From: Chinchilla lanigera
Lineage: Eukaryota > Chordata > Mammalia > Rodentia > Chinchillidae
Direction: 5' to 3'
DNA: 64,000 nt
NCBI RefSeq assembly: GCF_000276665.1
Contig: NW_004955404.1
Coordinates: forward strand, 36,994,167-37,058,166
The number at the start of each line of letters is the position of its first letter. Positions within the stretch are counted from its first letter, which is position 1. Positions 12,561 through 24,205 of this stretch are shown piece by piece. The notes under the pieces were generated by a model. It was not told the DNA's origin. It worked only from the letters and a program-made list of their open reading frames with translations, and searched no databases. Both the position numbers and the translations under genes were made by a program.

Positions 12561-14559
12561 CATGTGAAAAATACCTTAATATAAGTTATGTTAGTTACTG
12601 TAGCTCTGATAATATTATGTATTATATCTAGACATTAACATGTATTCTGATGTAAGTTCCCAGGACTTTATAAATTTGGAATATTTTCTCTTGAATTTAT
12701 TACAAGTAATCTTCTAGTAGTATTTTTCTCATTCACATCATTCTTTTGCCCAGTTGGCAGCCTCCTTACCCATTGGATGTCTGACCTTTCCATTCCTTAA
12801 GCCTGAATATTTAAACCAAACTTTCATGTTTTCCATTCTTCTGAATGCAATTAGAAAGCAGTCAAATGATTTTGTGTTCTAAACTCAAAAAACTTTTCAT
12901 GTTTTTTAGCAGTTCTTAAATATTTTTGACTCATTAAACTCCTTCATTCTTTAAGCTTTCACTTTCATACTTACTACTTGTCGTACAAGTCTTCGCTTCT
13001 AATTCACAAATTAATAGGTTTAGTGATTTGCAAACTCCATTAATATTGTACCATCTCAACCTAAACAATTATCTGCTTTGTAATACCACCTACATCCAAG
13101 TCTACTATCTGAGATGAAGGTAATTTTGATATCCTAGAAAAGTATAAATTTTTGCTCCAGATCCTATAAATTCTTCCTAATGAGGATCTATGCCATTAGT
13201 TATTTTTCTTCAGTTTTATTGGCACAATTTCCCTCTGCTTTTAACCTTACTGCCTTACCCATACCTTTCTATTTCAAATAAAATAAAACAAGGACACAAG
13301 CATAATTTATCTTAAGTATCTACTGAAGTATTCCTGTCCTTCAAGTAACACATGTGCTTCAAATGATAGCTTAGAGTGTTCCTTCATTTCCAGTCTCATA
13401 TTTATTTCTTATTTATCACCTTGCCTCTCATGCCACATGCATTATTTCTCTCAGTGTTACCAAAGACACTTTAGTTTCTCATTTCAATAATGTTGCTGTT
13501 GTTATTAATTGAAACTATTTGATTTCTCTGAAGCATTTAATAATCTCAACTACCCATATTTCATTTTTCTCTGATAAAGTGGACCCTCTTCTTTTACATG
13601 TTTATCATTAGCATTGATTCTTGATAAAATAACCCAAACACACTACATAAACATTCATATTTCCTAATTTATTATAGTGACATACTCTCATTCAATTAAT
13701 TTGCCTCCTTTGTTATCTTATACCTATGTTTTTGCCTCCTTTGTTATACCTATGTTTTTTTGCTGCAGCCTAAAGACTGATCATCTTCAATTTTCTCCCT
13801 TCTTGTGTTGCTCTTTTCTGAAATGTAGATGGAAATTTATGATTAAGTACTATCTGCTTGTCCATTTACTAATCTTGTTCAAAATTTTATTCATCAGTTA
13901 TCACTGCCTTCAGAACGTGCATTTGAAGACGCTGTCATTAATTCACTGTTATGTCAGTAGAAATTCGGAAGTAATATAGAGCAGTGGTTTCCATTATGGG
14001 GAAACCCAAATATTTTATAAGTGTGGGTAGATATTGCCTATCTCCCTCTTTTTTAAGGTTATTGTCAAAATCAAGATTATATAGTATCCCAAAGGTGCTG
14101 CACAATATTATTTCCTTTGTGTCTCATGATACATGTCCTACACTTCCCAGATAACTAACATTTTGACATCTTAATAAGGCATTAAATTTGGTGACATTAA
14201 TTTCTTAAACACACCTCAAAATTACTCCCTATTTCTCATCTTCCCCTCCCACAGTTTTTTGCTAAAATCCTTTTCATATCTACCCTGAACCACAACTAGG
14301 GCCATTTCACTAGCACACATGGATCTCATGCACCTGCAGAGGTAATCCAGTCTCTATAGTGTGGCCAGAGAACAGTTTAAAACCTAGTATTTCATATATT
14401 TGTTTATAAATGTCTCAAAGCATACCATCAGCTAGTAAAAATACCAAAATCTAAGAGAAAAAATAAAAAACCAGGCCATTAGACCAGATATAAAATTCCT
14501 TCCTGTCATGGTATCTGGCATTATTTTCACACTGATCTCCATACTCAAATATTCTATCA
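12561..14559. other. Pyrimidine-rich (+ strand) stretch with a short tandem duplication
   Basis: The + strand is strongly T/C-biased over about 2 kb, as in decayed reverse-strand LINEs, but no family motif is secure. A local duplication of TTGCCTCCTTTGTTAT...ACCTATGTT lies at 13701-13730 and 13732-13756; the second copy lacks 5 bp (CTTAT). Confidence 0.4.
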
Positions 14560-14735
14560 TTGTTTGGTTCATAACTCTTCCCTTCAAAGAGGCCTTCACT
14601 GATTTACTGAATTGGACACGTTCCATACATACCACTCTGTACAACTCTATTAGAGCAGCATTAATTTTGTAGTGCCTCTTTATATTTACCTATGATTCCA
14701 CCACTCAGAAATTGTGTATCTATATGAATACATGT
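14560..14735 (-). mobile_element. L2 LINE 3' end, reverse strand (old)
   Basis: AACTCTTCCCTTCAAAGAGG CCTTCACTGATT ... TAGAGCAGCATTAATTTTGT follows the reverse-complement L2 3' end (TTCAAGGAGGCCTTCCCTGA ... CATAGCACTTA...CACATTGTA...). Diverged; ends approximate. Confidence 0.5.
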
Positions 14736-14973
14736 CCATAGTATTCATCCTTAATTTATAAATAATAAATTATCTATAGGTTTAAATGTACAGACCATTT
14801 GTTTTATAGTATCATCTTCTTTTCCTCCAATTGACTATGCAATCATCTATATCAATTTATTGTCCTACAAATAAAGCTAAACAGTGTCCTTTTCTACTGT
14901 TATTTGTCAAGATGCATTTTTATTTGCTTTGTTGGAGTTAGCTTTACAAACAGCTATAGAAATCATCAGATTT

Positions 14974-15053
14974 AGGGGCTGGGGATTTAGCTCAGTGGCA
15001 AAAGCGCCTGCCTGGCAAGCGCAAGGTCGTGAGTTCGGTTCCCGGTACCGGAG

Positions 15054-15081
<28 letters not shown>
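14974..15081 (+). repeat. ID SINE (young), 16-bp TSD
   Basis: Complete ID with GGTCGTGAGTTCGGTTCCCG and the CGGTACCGG end, followed by a long pure A run. Flanked by the perfect duplication AGAAATCATCAGATTT (14958-14973 and 15082-15097). Confidence 0.95.
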
Positions 15082-15084
<3 letters not shown>

Positions 15085-15182
15085 AATCATCAGATTTCTA
15101 GGCAAACAGAGAGTAATTTTGAAGATTTGAATATATATTTTGAGTCTGGAATCTGAGATGAGTTTTTATAAGGTGGAACTTG

Positions 15183-15345
15183 GTCAGATATAGGAGTGCA
15201 AGCCTTTAAATCCAGCACTCTGAAGCCTGAAATAGCAAGACTGCTGCAAGTTCAAGGCACTCCTGAGCTACATACCATGTTCAAGGCCATCCTGAACTAT
15301 ATAGTGAGATCCTGTCTCAAAAAAACGAGCAAACAAAAAAACCAA
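15183..15345 (+). repeat. B1-like SINE
   Basis: Contains AAATCCAGCACTCTGAAGCC, GCTGCAAGTTCAAGGCACTC, the extra internal segment GGCCATCCTGAACTATATAG and GAGATCCTGTCTCAAAAAAA. Moderately diverged. Confidence 0.8.
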
Positions 15346-17236
15346 GATAAAGTGATGAAAAATCAGTAGAGGTCATGTTAAAGAACTCACCTCAGATGAA
15401 GAACATGAGCACATCATGGAAAAGAAGTCTTTTGGTATAAATACAGAAGAAATTCATTGCAAATAGTTGGAACTGTTACACAGCCTCTGCAGAAGTGAAA
15501 ATTAAAACAAGACATTTCAGAAGCAGTAAAATGACATGTCATAGGGGATTTCAATTGGGTCTCAAGTAGAGATAAAAACAAAAAATATTCATTTTCATAT
15601 ACTGATTCTGTCACACATAGTTCAGTTTTATATTTTCAGAGAAATGATTTCTAAATTTTTCCTTAACTAACATGCTAAAATCCTTTATATTTCAATTGTT
15701 ACCCACTTAGATTTAAAACCATCTACTCATTTAATTACAAAATGGAACTATTCATTTTTAGTGATTAATGACATTTGATAATTTAAATTTCAGGGTTTTT
15801 CTCATTAAAATAGCAAATCGTTATTATAGAAAATGAAAAATAAGAAAGAACTAAATCTTATAATTTTTTTCATTCTAAAACAGTAACTGTTGGCAATAAA
15901 TATATATTTGCTTTAGGGCTATTGGTCTTTCTTTAATGTTATAATCAGTAAATCTCAAAGTATACTACCCTATGATGCAAAGGAAACAATTATATTGACA
16001 TTTGTGTATGTAATAAATAAGTAACATTTTTGATTTTCTTTTGGAAACTGTTATTAAGAAAAAGTTGACATAAGTTTCTCAGGGTTGAAAATGGATTGAC
16101 TTTGTAGGTTTCTTGCAATTATTAAAATGATGTCTATAAAACAATATTTTAATGGGTTCTTATGTTCTGAAACATGTTGCAAGAGCACAATATAAAATCT
16201 CAAACACAATTTGAGTAAAAATTTATCTTAGAACACGACCTTGCAAAAGAATCTATTGAACCTCATGAAATTTCTGTGTTTATTTGTGACTTAATACTCA
16301 ATTACTGATTGATATATTATGTATCAAAAATTTTATCTAGGATTAATAATAAAATTTATCAGTAGCTTTTTACATTTAAAATTTAATTTTGTAAGGGGTT
16401 AATATGCAAATCAAAGGATTGTGTACACAAACATAGAGTAAAACCTAATTTGACTTAATTTTTTCAATTTTGAATAATTCTGAAAGTTTCTGCTTTTATT
16501 TGCTTCAATTATCTCATGCTATTTGAGGCAAATTATTCAAACTTTTAGACATTTAGTTTATTTGAAAATAGAAACATTTATAAAGTTAATTTAAACCATG
16601 AAATCTGTTATAATACAAAAAGCTCCATCACTGGGTTAAGATCAAAGATTAGAAATGTGTTAAACATAAATATATTTTTCTTGAAGTCTTTACAGTCCAA
16701 TTTTATCATATGGGAAGAGAAATAAGGAAGTTGTCAGGCTTTACTAGAGGTTAAGTTTCAATGAGCAATACTGGATGGGGTGATTATCACCTAAAGCCGG
16801 CCATGGGACCAGTTCATAACATTAACATAATGTTAAAAAGGCCCGCATATAAAGTCAGAGATACCATGAAATCTGAAGTTCCTTTCGTATGACTCATACT
16901 GTGGACAGACGTTTAAACTAAGGAGATGAAAGGACTTATGCTTCCATGAAAAGAGAAAATCCTTAGCGTTATGTGGCTGGATAGACTATGGCACTGTTGA
17001 AGGGTTAATAAGCTGCTAAAGGGTTCTGAGAGAAATCACAAAACACATCACTGATGTACTCTTCAAATATTGCTGCCTTCATAATCTATGTTTCCTTCTT
17101 CTCTTTCATGTTTTCTGTCATTTTCACCAAAATGTTTTATTTTTTCTCTTATTCCAAAAGTGCCACCGGAAAGAAATCATCTTTTTGCCGTCTTTCCTGT
17201 ATCTCCTGCTTCCGTTTCTTCAAAATGATAGCTTTA
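15346..17236. other. AT-rich stretch, nothing recognised
   Basis: 16740-17040 is somewhat less AT-rich (AAAGCCGGCCATGGGACC), without a recognised family. Confidence 0.5.
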
Positions 17237-17252
17237 AAACTTCTGAACTTGA

Positions 17253-17339
17253 GGGGCTGGGGATTTAGCTCAGTGGCAAAAAGCGCCTGCCTGGCAAGCA
17301 CAAGGTTGTGAGTTCGGTTCCCGGTACCGGAGAAAAACC

Positions 17340-17374
<35 letters not shown>
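17253..17374 (+). repeat. ID SINE (young) with (AAAT)n tail, 16-bp TSD
   Basis: Complete ID, GGCAAAAAGCGCC variant as in the 6799 copy. The tail is a clean (TAAA)n array rather than pure A. Perfect TSD AAACTTCTGAACTTGA (17237-17252 and 17375-17390). Confidence 0.95.
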
Positions 17375-17376
<2 letters not shown>

Positions 17377-17390
17377 ACTTCTGAACTTGA

Positions 17391-18253
17391 ATGGCCTACA
17401 TTGTCATGGACACACTGAAGTATTACTAACTTTCCAGTTACTCTAATATATCAGTAACTAAGATGTTAGTCTTGTATTTTTCTGATTTGTCTGTCCAATG
17501 ATTCCATTTATCTGTCCAATGATGTTCTATTTACCCATCCATTCATGAAAAATTTTTAAGACCTAGTCTCTCACCCATACTCTTCCTTTTTTGCTGTGTT
17601 TTGTCTGCTTTCTTTCCTGTAAGATGGACCCACATACACTTTTTCAGGTTGATTTTGAAATTATAAGATAAATAAAAAATCAAGCCAAGGCAAACTATGT
17701 TTGTAGTCTATGTATCATGAGAAAAAAAAAATGAAGTATATTACCTTAGCATGGAGTGACAGTTCAAAAATTGAGAATAAATTATGTATAATATCACTTT
17801 CTTTTGCTCTGGCAAAAATAAAATATCCACTGTTTATCTACCATGGTGCGAAGATTCAAGGTGATATGACTGCAGTCATCTTAGTGTTGACTACTATTTT
17901 TGCTCATCAACCGAGGCCAGCATGTATTCAAGTGCCATAGACTAAACAAAGTTCTTACAATAGTCTACCAAACACTTATAGCAACCCCAGATGACCAAAC
18001 TGTTTCTTAACTGATTTGGACATGTTAGTAGTTTTTAAGAAAGGCCAAGTACATTCCAGTTATCAAGCTATGTACGGAAATCCCTTCATCCTGCCTTGGA
18101 TTGTAGGGATGTTCCTGCCTTGGTTTTTCCCAACACATTTTTCTGTCCATAAGTTCCCATTGACTTTGTAGTCTTAGGGACCCAGGATCTTTGGTACCCT
18201 GTTCTTGCTCCAGGACCAGGTTTGGCCAAAGCACATGGAAAAATCAAACAATT
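17391..18253. other. AT-rich stretch, nothing recognised
   Basis: Contains a small local duplication ATCTGTCCAATGAT / GTCTGTCCAATGAT near 17488-17524. No gene seen. Confidence 0.5.
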
Positions 18254-18346
18254 GTTTGTTTGTTTGTTTTTTGGTACAGAGCATCAAACTCAGGACCTTG
18301 TGTTTGCCAGGCAGGCTCTGTGCTGCAGAGCTATACCCCCCGTCCC
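18254..18346 (-). repeat. Diverged ID-like SINE, reverse strand
   Basis: (TTTG)n tail, then GGTACAGAGCATCAAACTCA, GGACCTTG, TTTGCCAGGCAGGCTCTGTG and CAGAGCTATACCCCC: an older ID relative. The 3' end lacks the CCGGTACCGG form of the young copies. Confidence 0.8.
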
Positions 18347-19266
18347 TAAACATACAATTCTTGGTACATGGTAGTCTTTCTCTCCTTCCTCTTTTTCATA
18401 CTGAACCTCAGACACATACAAGAGATCATCTTTCCAAGTCCCCTATTTCCTCTACTTTTCCTGTACCACTCAATTGACTCATCATATGTTATTTTCACTG
18501 TCAGTTCATCTTAATGAATTTTGCTTAATGTACCTGGTATATTTAGTAACGAAAGAGCACACATGCATTGTTCTATGCCCTAAATTCTTAGGGAAACCAT
18601 AAATATATGGAAAACTATAGTACTTAATGGCAATTTTATAAACCAGCTAGAGTTTTACTGGTCTTATAATAATACAATCACTTCTCTTCACTTACATTTA
18701 CCAAATGTGTTATTATGAATTAGAATCAAATATTATTTTACTCAAATATGACTACATATATTTAATATATTTTAACAAAATTGATATTTGAATATAATGA
18801 AAAATATTCACTAAGGTTATTTGGGAGGCAAGTTCCAATTTAACCTGAAAGGATATAAGTGACTTCCTCATAGACTGAAACATCCACAAATTAATGCCTA
18901 GAACAGGTGATGCTATGTTGGAGAGTGGAACTGATAAAGAGTCACAGAGACTCTTAATGGCAGAAGTTACTGAAAAAGCACTAATTCTCAATTTGACCAT
19001 GAAAAGTGGATTAATATGTTTTCTTAAAAAAGAAATGTTTGCAATAGAAAATAATCTTACATGGTACTGAAATTATATATCTTGGTAAAATATTCTCATT
19101 CCCATCATATATTTATGATAGTTTTAAATAAATGAATAAATAAATGTGATTATGTTATAAGGAAATATTCTTCTGAAAATAATTATGTTATTTCAAGTTT
19201 TTAAAACTAGCATTCAAATTATTGATTTATCATTTCATTATGCTAAGAATTTTTAGATAATTATTT
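18347..19266. other. AT-rich stretch, nothing recognised
   Basis: No recognisable gene or repeat. Confidence 0.5.
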
Positions 19267-19282
19267 AAAAACATTTCATAGA

Positions 19283-19397
19283 GGGGCTGGGGATTTAGCT
19301 CAGCGGCAAAAGCGCCTGCCTGGCAAGCGCAAGGTCGTGAGTTCGGTTCCTGGTACCGGAGAAAAACCAAAACAAAAAAAAAATAAATAAATAAAAT
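19283..19397 (+). repeat. ID SINE (young), 16-bp TSD
   Basis: Complete ID (GGCAAAAGCGCCTGCCTGGC, CGGTACCGGAGAAAAACC) with an AAATAAATAA tail. Perfect TSD AAAAACATTTCATAGA (19267-19282 and 19398-19413). Confidence 0.95.
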
Positions 19398-19738
19398 AAA
19401 AACATTTCATAGAAATGTTATTCTTCAAAGGGATAATGTTTTTAGTTCTTTCATAAATATGTTTTGCACAAACTTTCTTCTCTATAAACTTTGTAAGACA
19501 GAATCATTTTTGTCTCTGAACAACTACTTGGAAAGTAATGATGTACAGAATATTAACTGTTTATTCTCTTATTATTTTGTTATGAAATTTTGTTTGATTT
19601 TTTAGTATTGAAAATGTTTAGGCAGAATTTATTTGTAGGACTACTAAGATTAAAAGAGCTATAGATCTATGCAACAGTAATTCAGCTTATTTTATAGTAT
19701 GAAAATACATCTTCTGTGTCTTGCTTCAAAAAAGTTTG

Positions 19739-19802
19739 TGACAAGACCCTAGTTGAAGCTCTATGACAGGACCCTGTGACAGGACACAGTTGAAGCCCTA
19801 TT
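19739..19802. repeat. Short imperfect tandem triplication
   Basis: TGACAAGACCCTAGTTGAAG, TGACAGGACCCTG and TGACAGGACACAGTTGAAG follow one another: three related units, the middle one short. Confidence 0.75.
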
Positions 19803-19826
19803 ACCATGAATGAACAGAGGTTTTTA

Positions 19827-19932
19827 TTTATTTATTTATTTATTTTTGGTTTTTCTCCGGTACCGGGAACCGAACTCACGACAGTGCGCTTGCCAGGCAG
19901 GCGCTTTGCCACTGAGCTAGATCCCCAGCCCC
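19827..19932 (-). repeat. ID SINE (young), reverse strand
   Basis: (TTTA)n tail, TTCTCCGGTACCGGGAACCG ... GGCAGGCGCTTTGCCACTGA ... ATCCCCAGCCCC. TSD AACAGAGGTTTTTA / AACAAAGGTTTTTA (one mismatch; 19813-19826 and 19933-19946). Carries ACGACAGTGCGC where the others have ACGACCTTGCGC. Confidence 0.95.
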
Positions 19933-19946
19933 AACAAAGGTTTTTA

Positions 19947-21655
19947 AATGAGTGTCTGTAAAGAAGGATTTATCTCAGTAACTCTCACGTGTTACATGTT
20001 CTTCAACTTATGCATTAAATAATTATGGTAATAATAAAGTGTCCTTTATATATTATATTCTACCTAAATTACTCATTTAATTGATTCATTCCTGAAATAT
20101 TCAAACAAACTAAGGCAGAATATTTTATTATATGAATTTTAAAGAAAGAGCAGTACCCACACACTAAGTTTTACTGGTGAAATTATTTTGAAGATTTAAT
20201 TTTTTGGTTAACATTTTCTTTTTAAAAGTTATAAGAATGTTGAGATTTCCAAGCACCTACTACCTAGAAAGATTGCTGCTTAGTCAGCTGCTAGACGAAT
20301 AAATGTTCCAGTGAATATTACCTAACAGAAATTATATAGTATTGATACTTCTGGTACACCTGCCAAGTAATGTCACTGAGTGTGTGAGAGATCAAATATA
20401 TATTAGGAAATAAGTACACATCTCCAGGATTTACATCTATCAGGCTTTCTGCCATCGCAAAGTTCTCCAGAAGGTGTCAATGCAAGGCTGTGAGAAATTA
20501 TGTTCTGAAAGAGAATTTAAACTAAATCACTGACTCTCTCTGTGGACATCAACAGTACAATGATGACAGCAACACCAAATGACACCATCCTAGTGAATGT
20601 GCACAGAGAAACATCCTTAGATAAAACAAACAAAAAAAAATTAAAGTAAATGCATATTAAATGATACTCTGGCAGAAAATGACATCATCATATAACTGAT
20701 ATTCAAATAGGAATAAAAGTTTCTTAAAATAAATCCAAAAATAATTTTCTTTTTATGTGTGCCAGTGACTTTAAAAACATCAAATAAGAAAATTTCTATG
20801 GGAATTATTTGAAAAATAGGTGGTTAAAGATAATTTCTACTTTCAAATGTAAATTGTAAATAATATCACAATTGTTATTTTATTTTGATCATGTATATCA
20901 TCTTATAATTATAGATGCATATTTTTTAAAGAAAGTAAAATTCTATTTTATGAATGAGGCACAGTTGCACAACTTGGTATCTTATGCAGCCAATGAGCAT
21001 CTGCATAGGGCTATTTCTCCAAGACTATTGCACAAGGGGGGAACTTTGTACTTCCTTATACTTATTAACTCCCATCCTCTATAGCATTTTCCAGGCCTTA
21101 ATAATGGACTTACTATGACAAAAATTAATTGTGGCAGAAAGAATGCTATTCTCAAATATTTTTTAGAGGGAAAACCATACTGTAAATTTATTAGCCAATA
21201 TTAAATTTATAACAAGATGTTATGTGACAGTATAAGTAAAAGAAAGATACATTCAAATTCAATATTTTGCTTAGCTGTGAATTTTAGGAAATGTTCCAAA
21301 TATTTGTACAAATCTACCAATGAAACGAGGAAGAGATGTATATCTGAAAGGGAGCCTATAGTCATGAAGTGTCTTTAGAAGAACTCTAGTGTTTGCCACA
21401 TTGAGAATTAGAACCTTGCAGTATGCCCAATGCAATCCCCCATAAATAATGCTGTTTTTACAATATCTATGTTTCTATGTGTGTGTCACAAAATAATTCA
21501 ATGTTGTAATAAAATATAAAATATTTACTCAATAACCTATAGCATTTCTTAAGTATGTATGTAATTACCTACATTTCTCAGATATAGTTATCATAAGAAC
21601 TGCCAACATACTTTCAAATAATGTAAAGCACATTTGAAAATTCTCCATACTAATT
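19947..21655. other. AT-rich stretch, nothing recognised
   Basis: Unique-looking. The + frame at 20872-21084 has no known domain. Confidence 0.5.
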
Positions 21656-22780
21656 TATTCTCAATGTGTTGAAACAAAAATCAAGAAACAGGGACAGTCC
21701 CTCACACAAAGGGCTTCTAACTAGAACATACAAAGAATTAAAAATTATCAGTCCCCCCAAATTCAAAGACCCAATCCAAAAATGGGCAGCAGAGATGAAT
21801 ACACACTTCTCAGATAAGGAAATACAAATGTCAAATAAATACATGAAAAAATGTTCAACAATATTAGCCATTTGAGAAATGCAAATTAAAACAACATTAA
21901 GATTCCACCTTACCCCAGTAAGAATGGCTAGCATTAAGAAATCAACCAGTAATAAATGCTAGTGAGGCTGTGGAGAAATAGGAACCCTTCTGCACTGCTA
22001 GTGGGAATGCAGACTGGTGAAACCACTGTGGAAATCAGTTTGGAGTTTCCTCAGGAAACTAGGTCTAGAGGTCCCATTCAACCCAGCTATCCCCCTGCTG
22101 GGTATTTTCCCAGATCTAAAGACATCATATCACAGTGATATATGTGCACCTATATTCATAGCAGCACAATTTGTAATTGCTAAATTATGGAAGCAACCCA
22201 AATGTCCATCTACCGAGGACTGGATAAGAAAATTGTGGTACTTTTATAGAATGGAATATTACTCAGTTATAAAGAAAGATAAACTTGAGGCCTTTATATG
22301 GAAATGGTCACAACTAGAGACCATACTCATAAGTGAAATAAAACAGACCTGTGTGTGCAAGCACTGCATTGTTTCACTAGTGTAAAACCTTGAAGAGTTA
22401 ATTTAAACTCGGAGGTATGATAGACATTGTGAAATAATAGGAAAACACTCAAGGGTAAAGGGAAACTGGGATGTGGGAAAAGAGAAGGGAAAGAAGGAGA
22501 AATGTATGTATATATACAGGATAGTTAACATAGTTGTTGTACTGTCTTCTATTTCTTTGCTGAAAGAAACTGTCACTGAGTCCTTGACTGATCAATATTG
22601 CATGTCTCTATCTGTTTTCATGAGAAACCACTTTGAAGATATCAATATGTAAAGCATTGTTAATTTCCTACTACTGTGTTTGTAACTCTGTATTGTCCAT
22701 ACTGCTCTTTTGCTATTTTGTAAAATGTTGTCTGTCTGTTAATGTTTTCCTTCTTTTATATTTAAAATTCAAAAAAAAAT
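21656..22780 (+). mobile_element. 5'-truncated L1: ORF2 C-terminus and 3'UTR
   Basis: Encodes the C-terminal part of L1 ORF2p with breaks. The frame at 22017-22385 contains motifs typical of this region: PFNPAIPLLGI, FIAAQF, AKLWKQPKCPS, MEYYSVIKKDK. The upstream frame 21666-21875 shows '[13 protein letters not shown]'-like ORF2 sequence after a frame change. Then comes a purine-rich 3'UTR (22440-22505), a short TATATA tract, and a terminal A run after TTTAAAATTC at about 22773. No reverse transcriptase domain is present, so it cannot move autonomously. Confidence 0.9.
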
Positions 22781-23925
22781 CAACAGAGAGGATATTTGGT
22801 CAGTTCAAAATGTGTAAATATTTTGATTACTGATTAATTATGTTAATAAAATAAAGTGACAACATCTAAAAATGATAATTAAAATTTGTTGAGTTTGTAC
22901 TGGTATTCTTTTTTCAAAACTGCATGATGTCTAATTTTTCCTACGTCTTTTTTTCAGTGCTCTTTAGTACACTGTTTAATGATTTAACTCCATACGTCTA
23001 CTAGGTTTTCTATATGCTCAAAACCTTCACTATCTCTGGCACATACTGAAAAACACCAAGAGTTATTGAATGTTCTATGAAATACTTGGAAATCACTTTA
23101 TTGTAGATATCTTTAAAGATTTTTATTTACTTTCTTTACTCAAAATCCTATTGTGATGTAATTTAGAGTATATGATTATCACAATAGATCACTTATTCAA
23201 AAGTTGTCTATTAGTGAATATTCTTAAACATTTTACTTCAAAAGTGATTTTATTTATCTATTTTTTTATAATATCATCTGGAGCAGTGGCAAACAGGTAG
23301 AAACCAAGTTATGTCTTATGTACATCTCCAAATTTATGAGATGATCTGAGATTCTCCAATCTTTAATTTTGAGCATATCTTCTCAGTAACAAACATAAAG
23401 ATGACAAAAATGTTGAAACAAAAATTTTGAACGTAATGATTAGCAAGTTCAGATGATGTATTTTAGCAGAAAAGCCTCAAAAAAATTATAAAAATTGTGC
23501 ATACTTTTCAATTATAATTGTTTAGTAATAAAAATAACAGTATATATTTTTCAAAGATTTCACATTATCAATACATATTTTTCTAATATACTATAATTTG
23601 CTTCCACCACACTTTATGCATGAAATTCACTGAAATAAATAATAAAGTCAGAAATAAAATTGACAATGATCATGTTACAAACACAGCAAATTTTTGAATA
23701 GCAATACTTTTTTAACGGTTAACTTCTGCAACAGTATCTTTTTATCATAGCCAACTTTCCTCATGTCTTTGTCCTTCCTTTGTTATTGAGCAAATTTTAG
23801 TAACAAATACACATTTATCAGTGATATAACTTCTAAATAATTTCAGGCAATGTATATTAAAATGAGATCAAATAGTGAAAATATTAAAAATAAGATAATT
23901 TCTATTGAATATGTATACATTCTCT
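22781..23925. other. AT-rich stretch, nothing recognised
   Basis: Very AT-rich with no recognisable gene or repeat. Confidence 0.5.
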
Positions 23926-23988
23926 CTATCTGTCTCTTTTTCTCTTTCTCTGTCTCTCTCTATTTTTCTATCTATATCTATCTGTCTG

Positions 23989-24030
<42 letters not shown>
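23926..24030. repeat. (TC)n / (TATC)n microsatellite truncated by a gap
   Basis: TCTCTATCTGTCTC-type sequence passes into at least ten TATC units and stops at the first N. True length unknown. Frames crossing it are artefacts of the simple repeat and the Ns. Confidence 0.95.
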
Positions 24031-24176
24031 NNNNNNNNNNNNNNNNNNNNNNNNNNNNNNNNNNNNNNNNNNNNNNNNNNNNNNNNNNNNNNNNNNNNNN
24101 NNNNNNNNNNNNNNNNNNNNNNNNNNNNNNNNNNNNNNNNNNNNNNNNNNNNNNNNNNNNNNNNNNNNNNNNNNNN
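24031..24176. other. Assembly gap (146 N)
   Basis: A run of N between a tetranucleotide repeat and the 3' tip of an ID element. The missing sequence should include at least the body of that ID. Confidence 0.99.
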
Positions 24177-24205
24177 CCGGTACCGGAAAAAAAAAAAAAA
24201 AAAAA
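24177..24205 (+). repeat. 3' tip of an ID SINE emerging from the gap
   Basis: CCGGTACCGG followed by A residues, exactly the 3' end of the young ID copies elsewhere in the window. The body is hidden in the N run. Confidence 0.85.

Noticed and set aside
14974..15052. tRNA gene
   Set aside because: A- and B-box sequences are present, but the unit is an ID SINE with an A tail and TSDs. It does not fold as a full functional tRNA.
22017..22385. 122-codon open frame that looks like a protein
   Set aside because: It is the C-terminal remnant of L1 ORF2, not a host gene; annotated as part of the L1.
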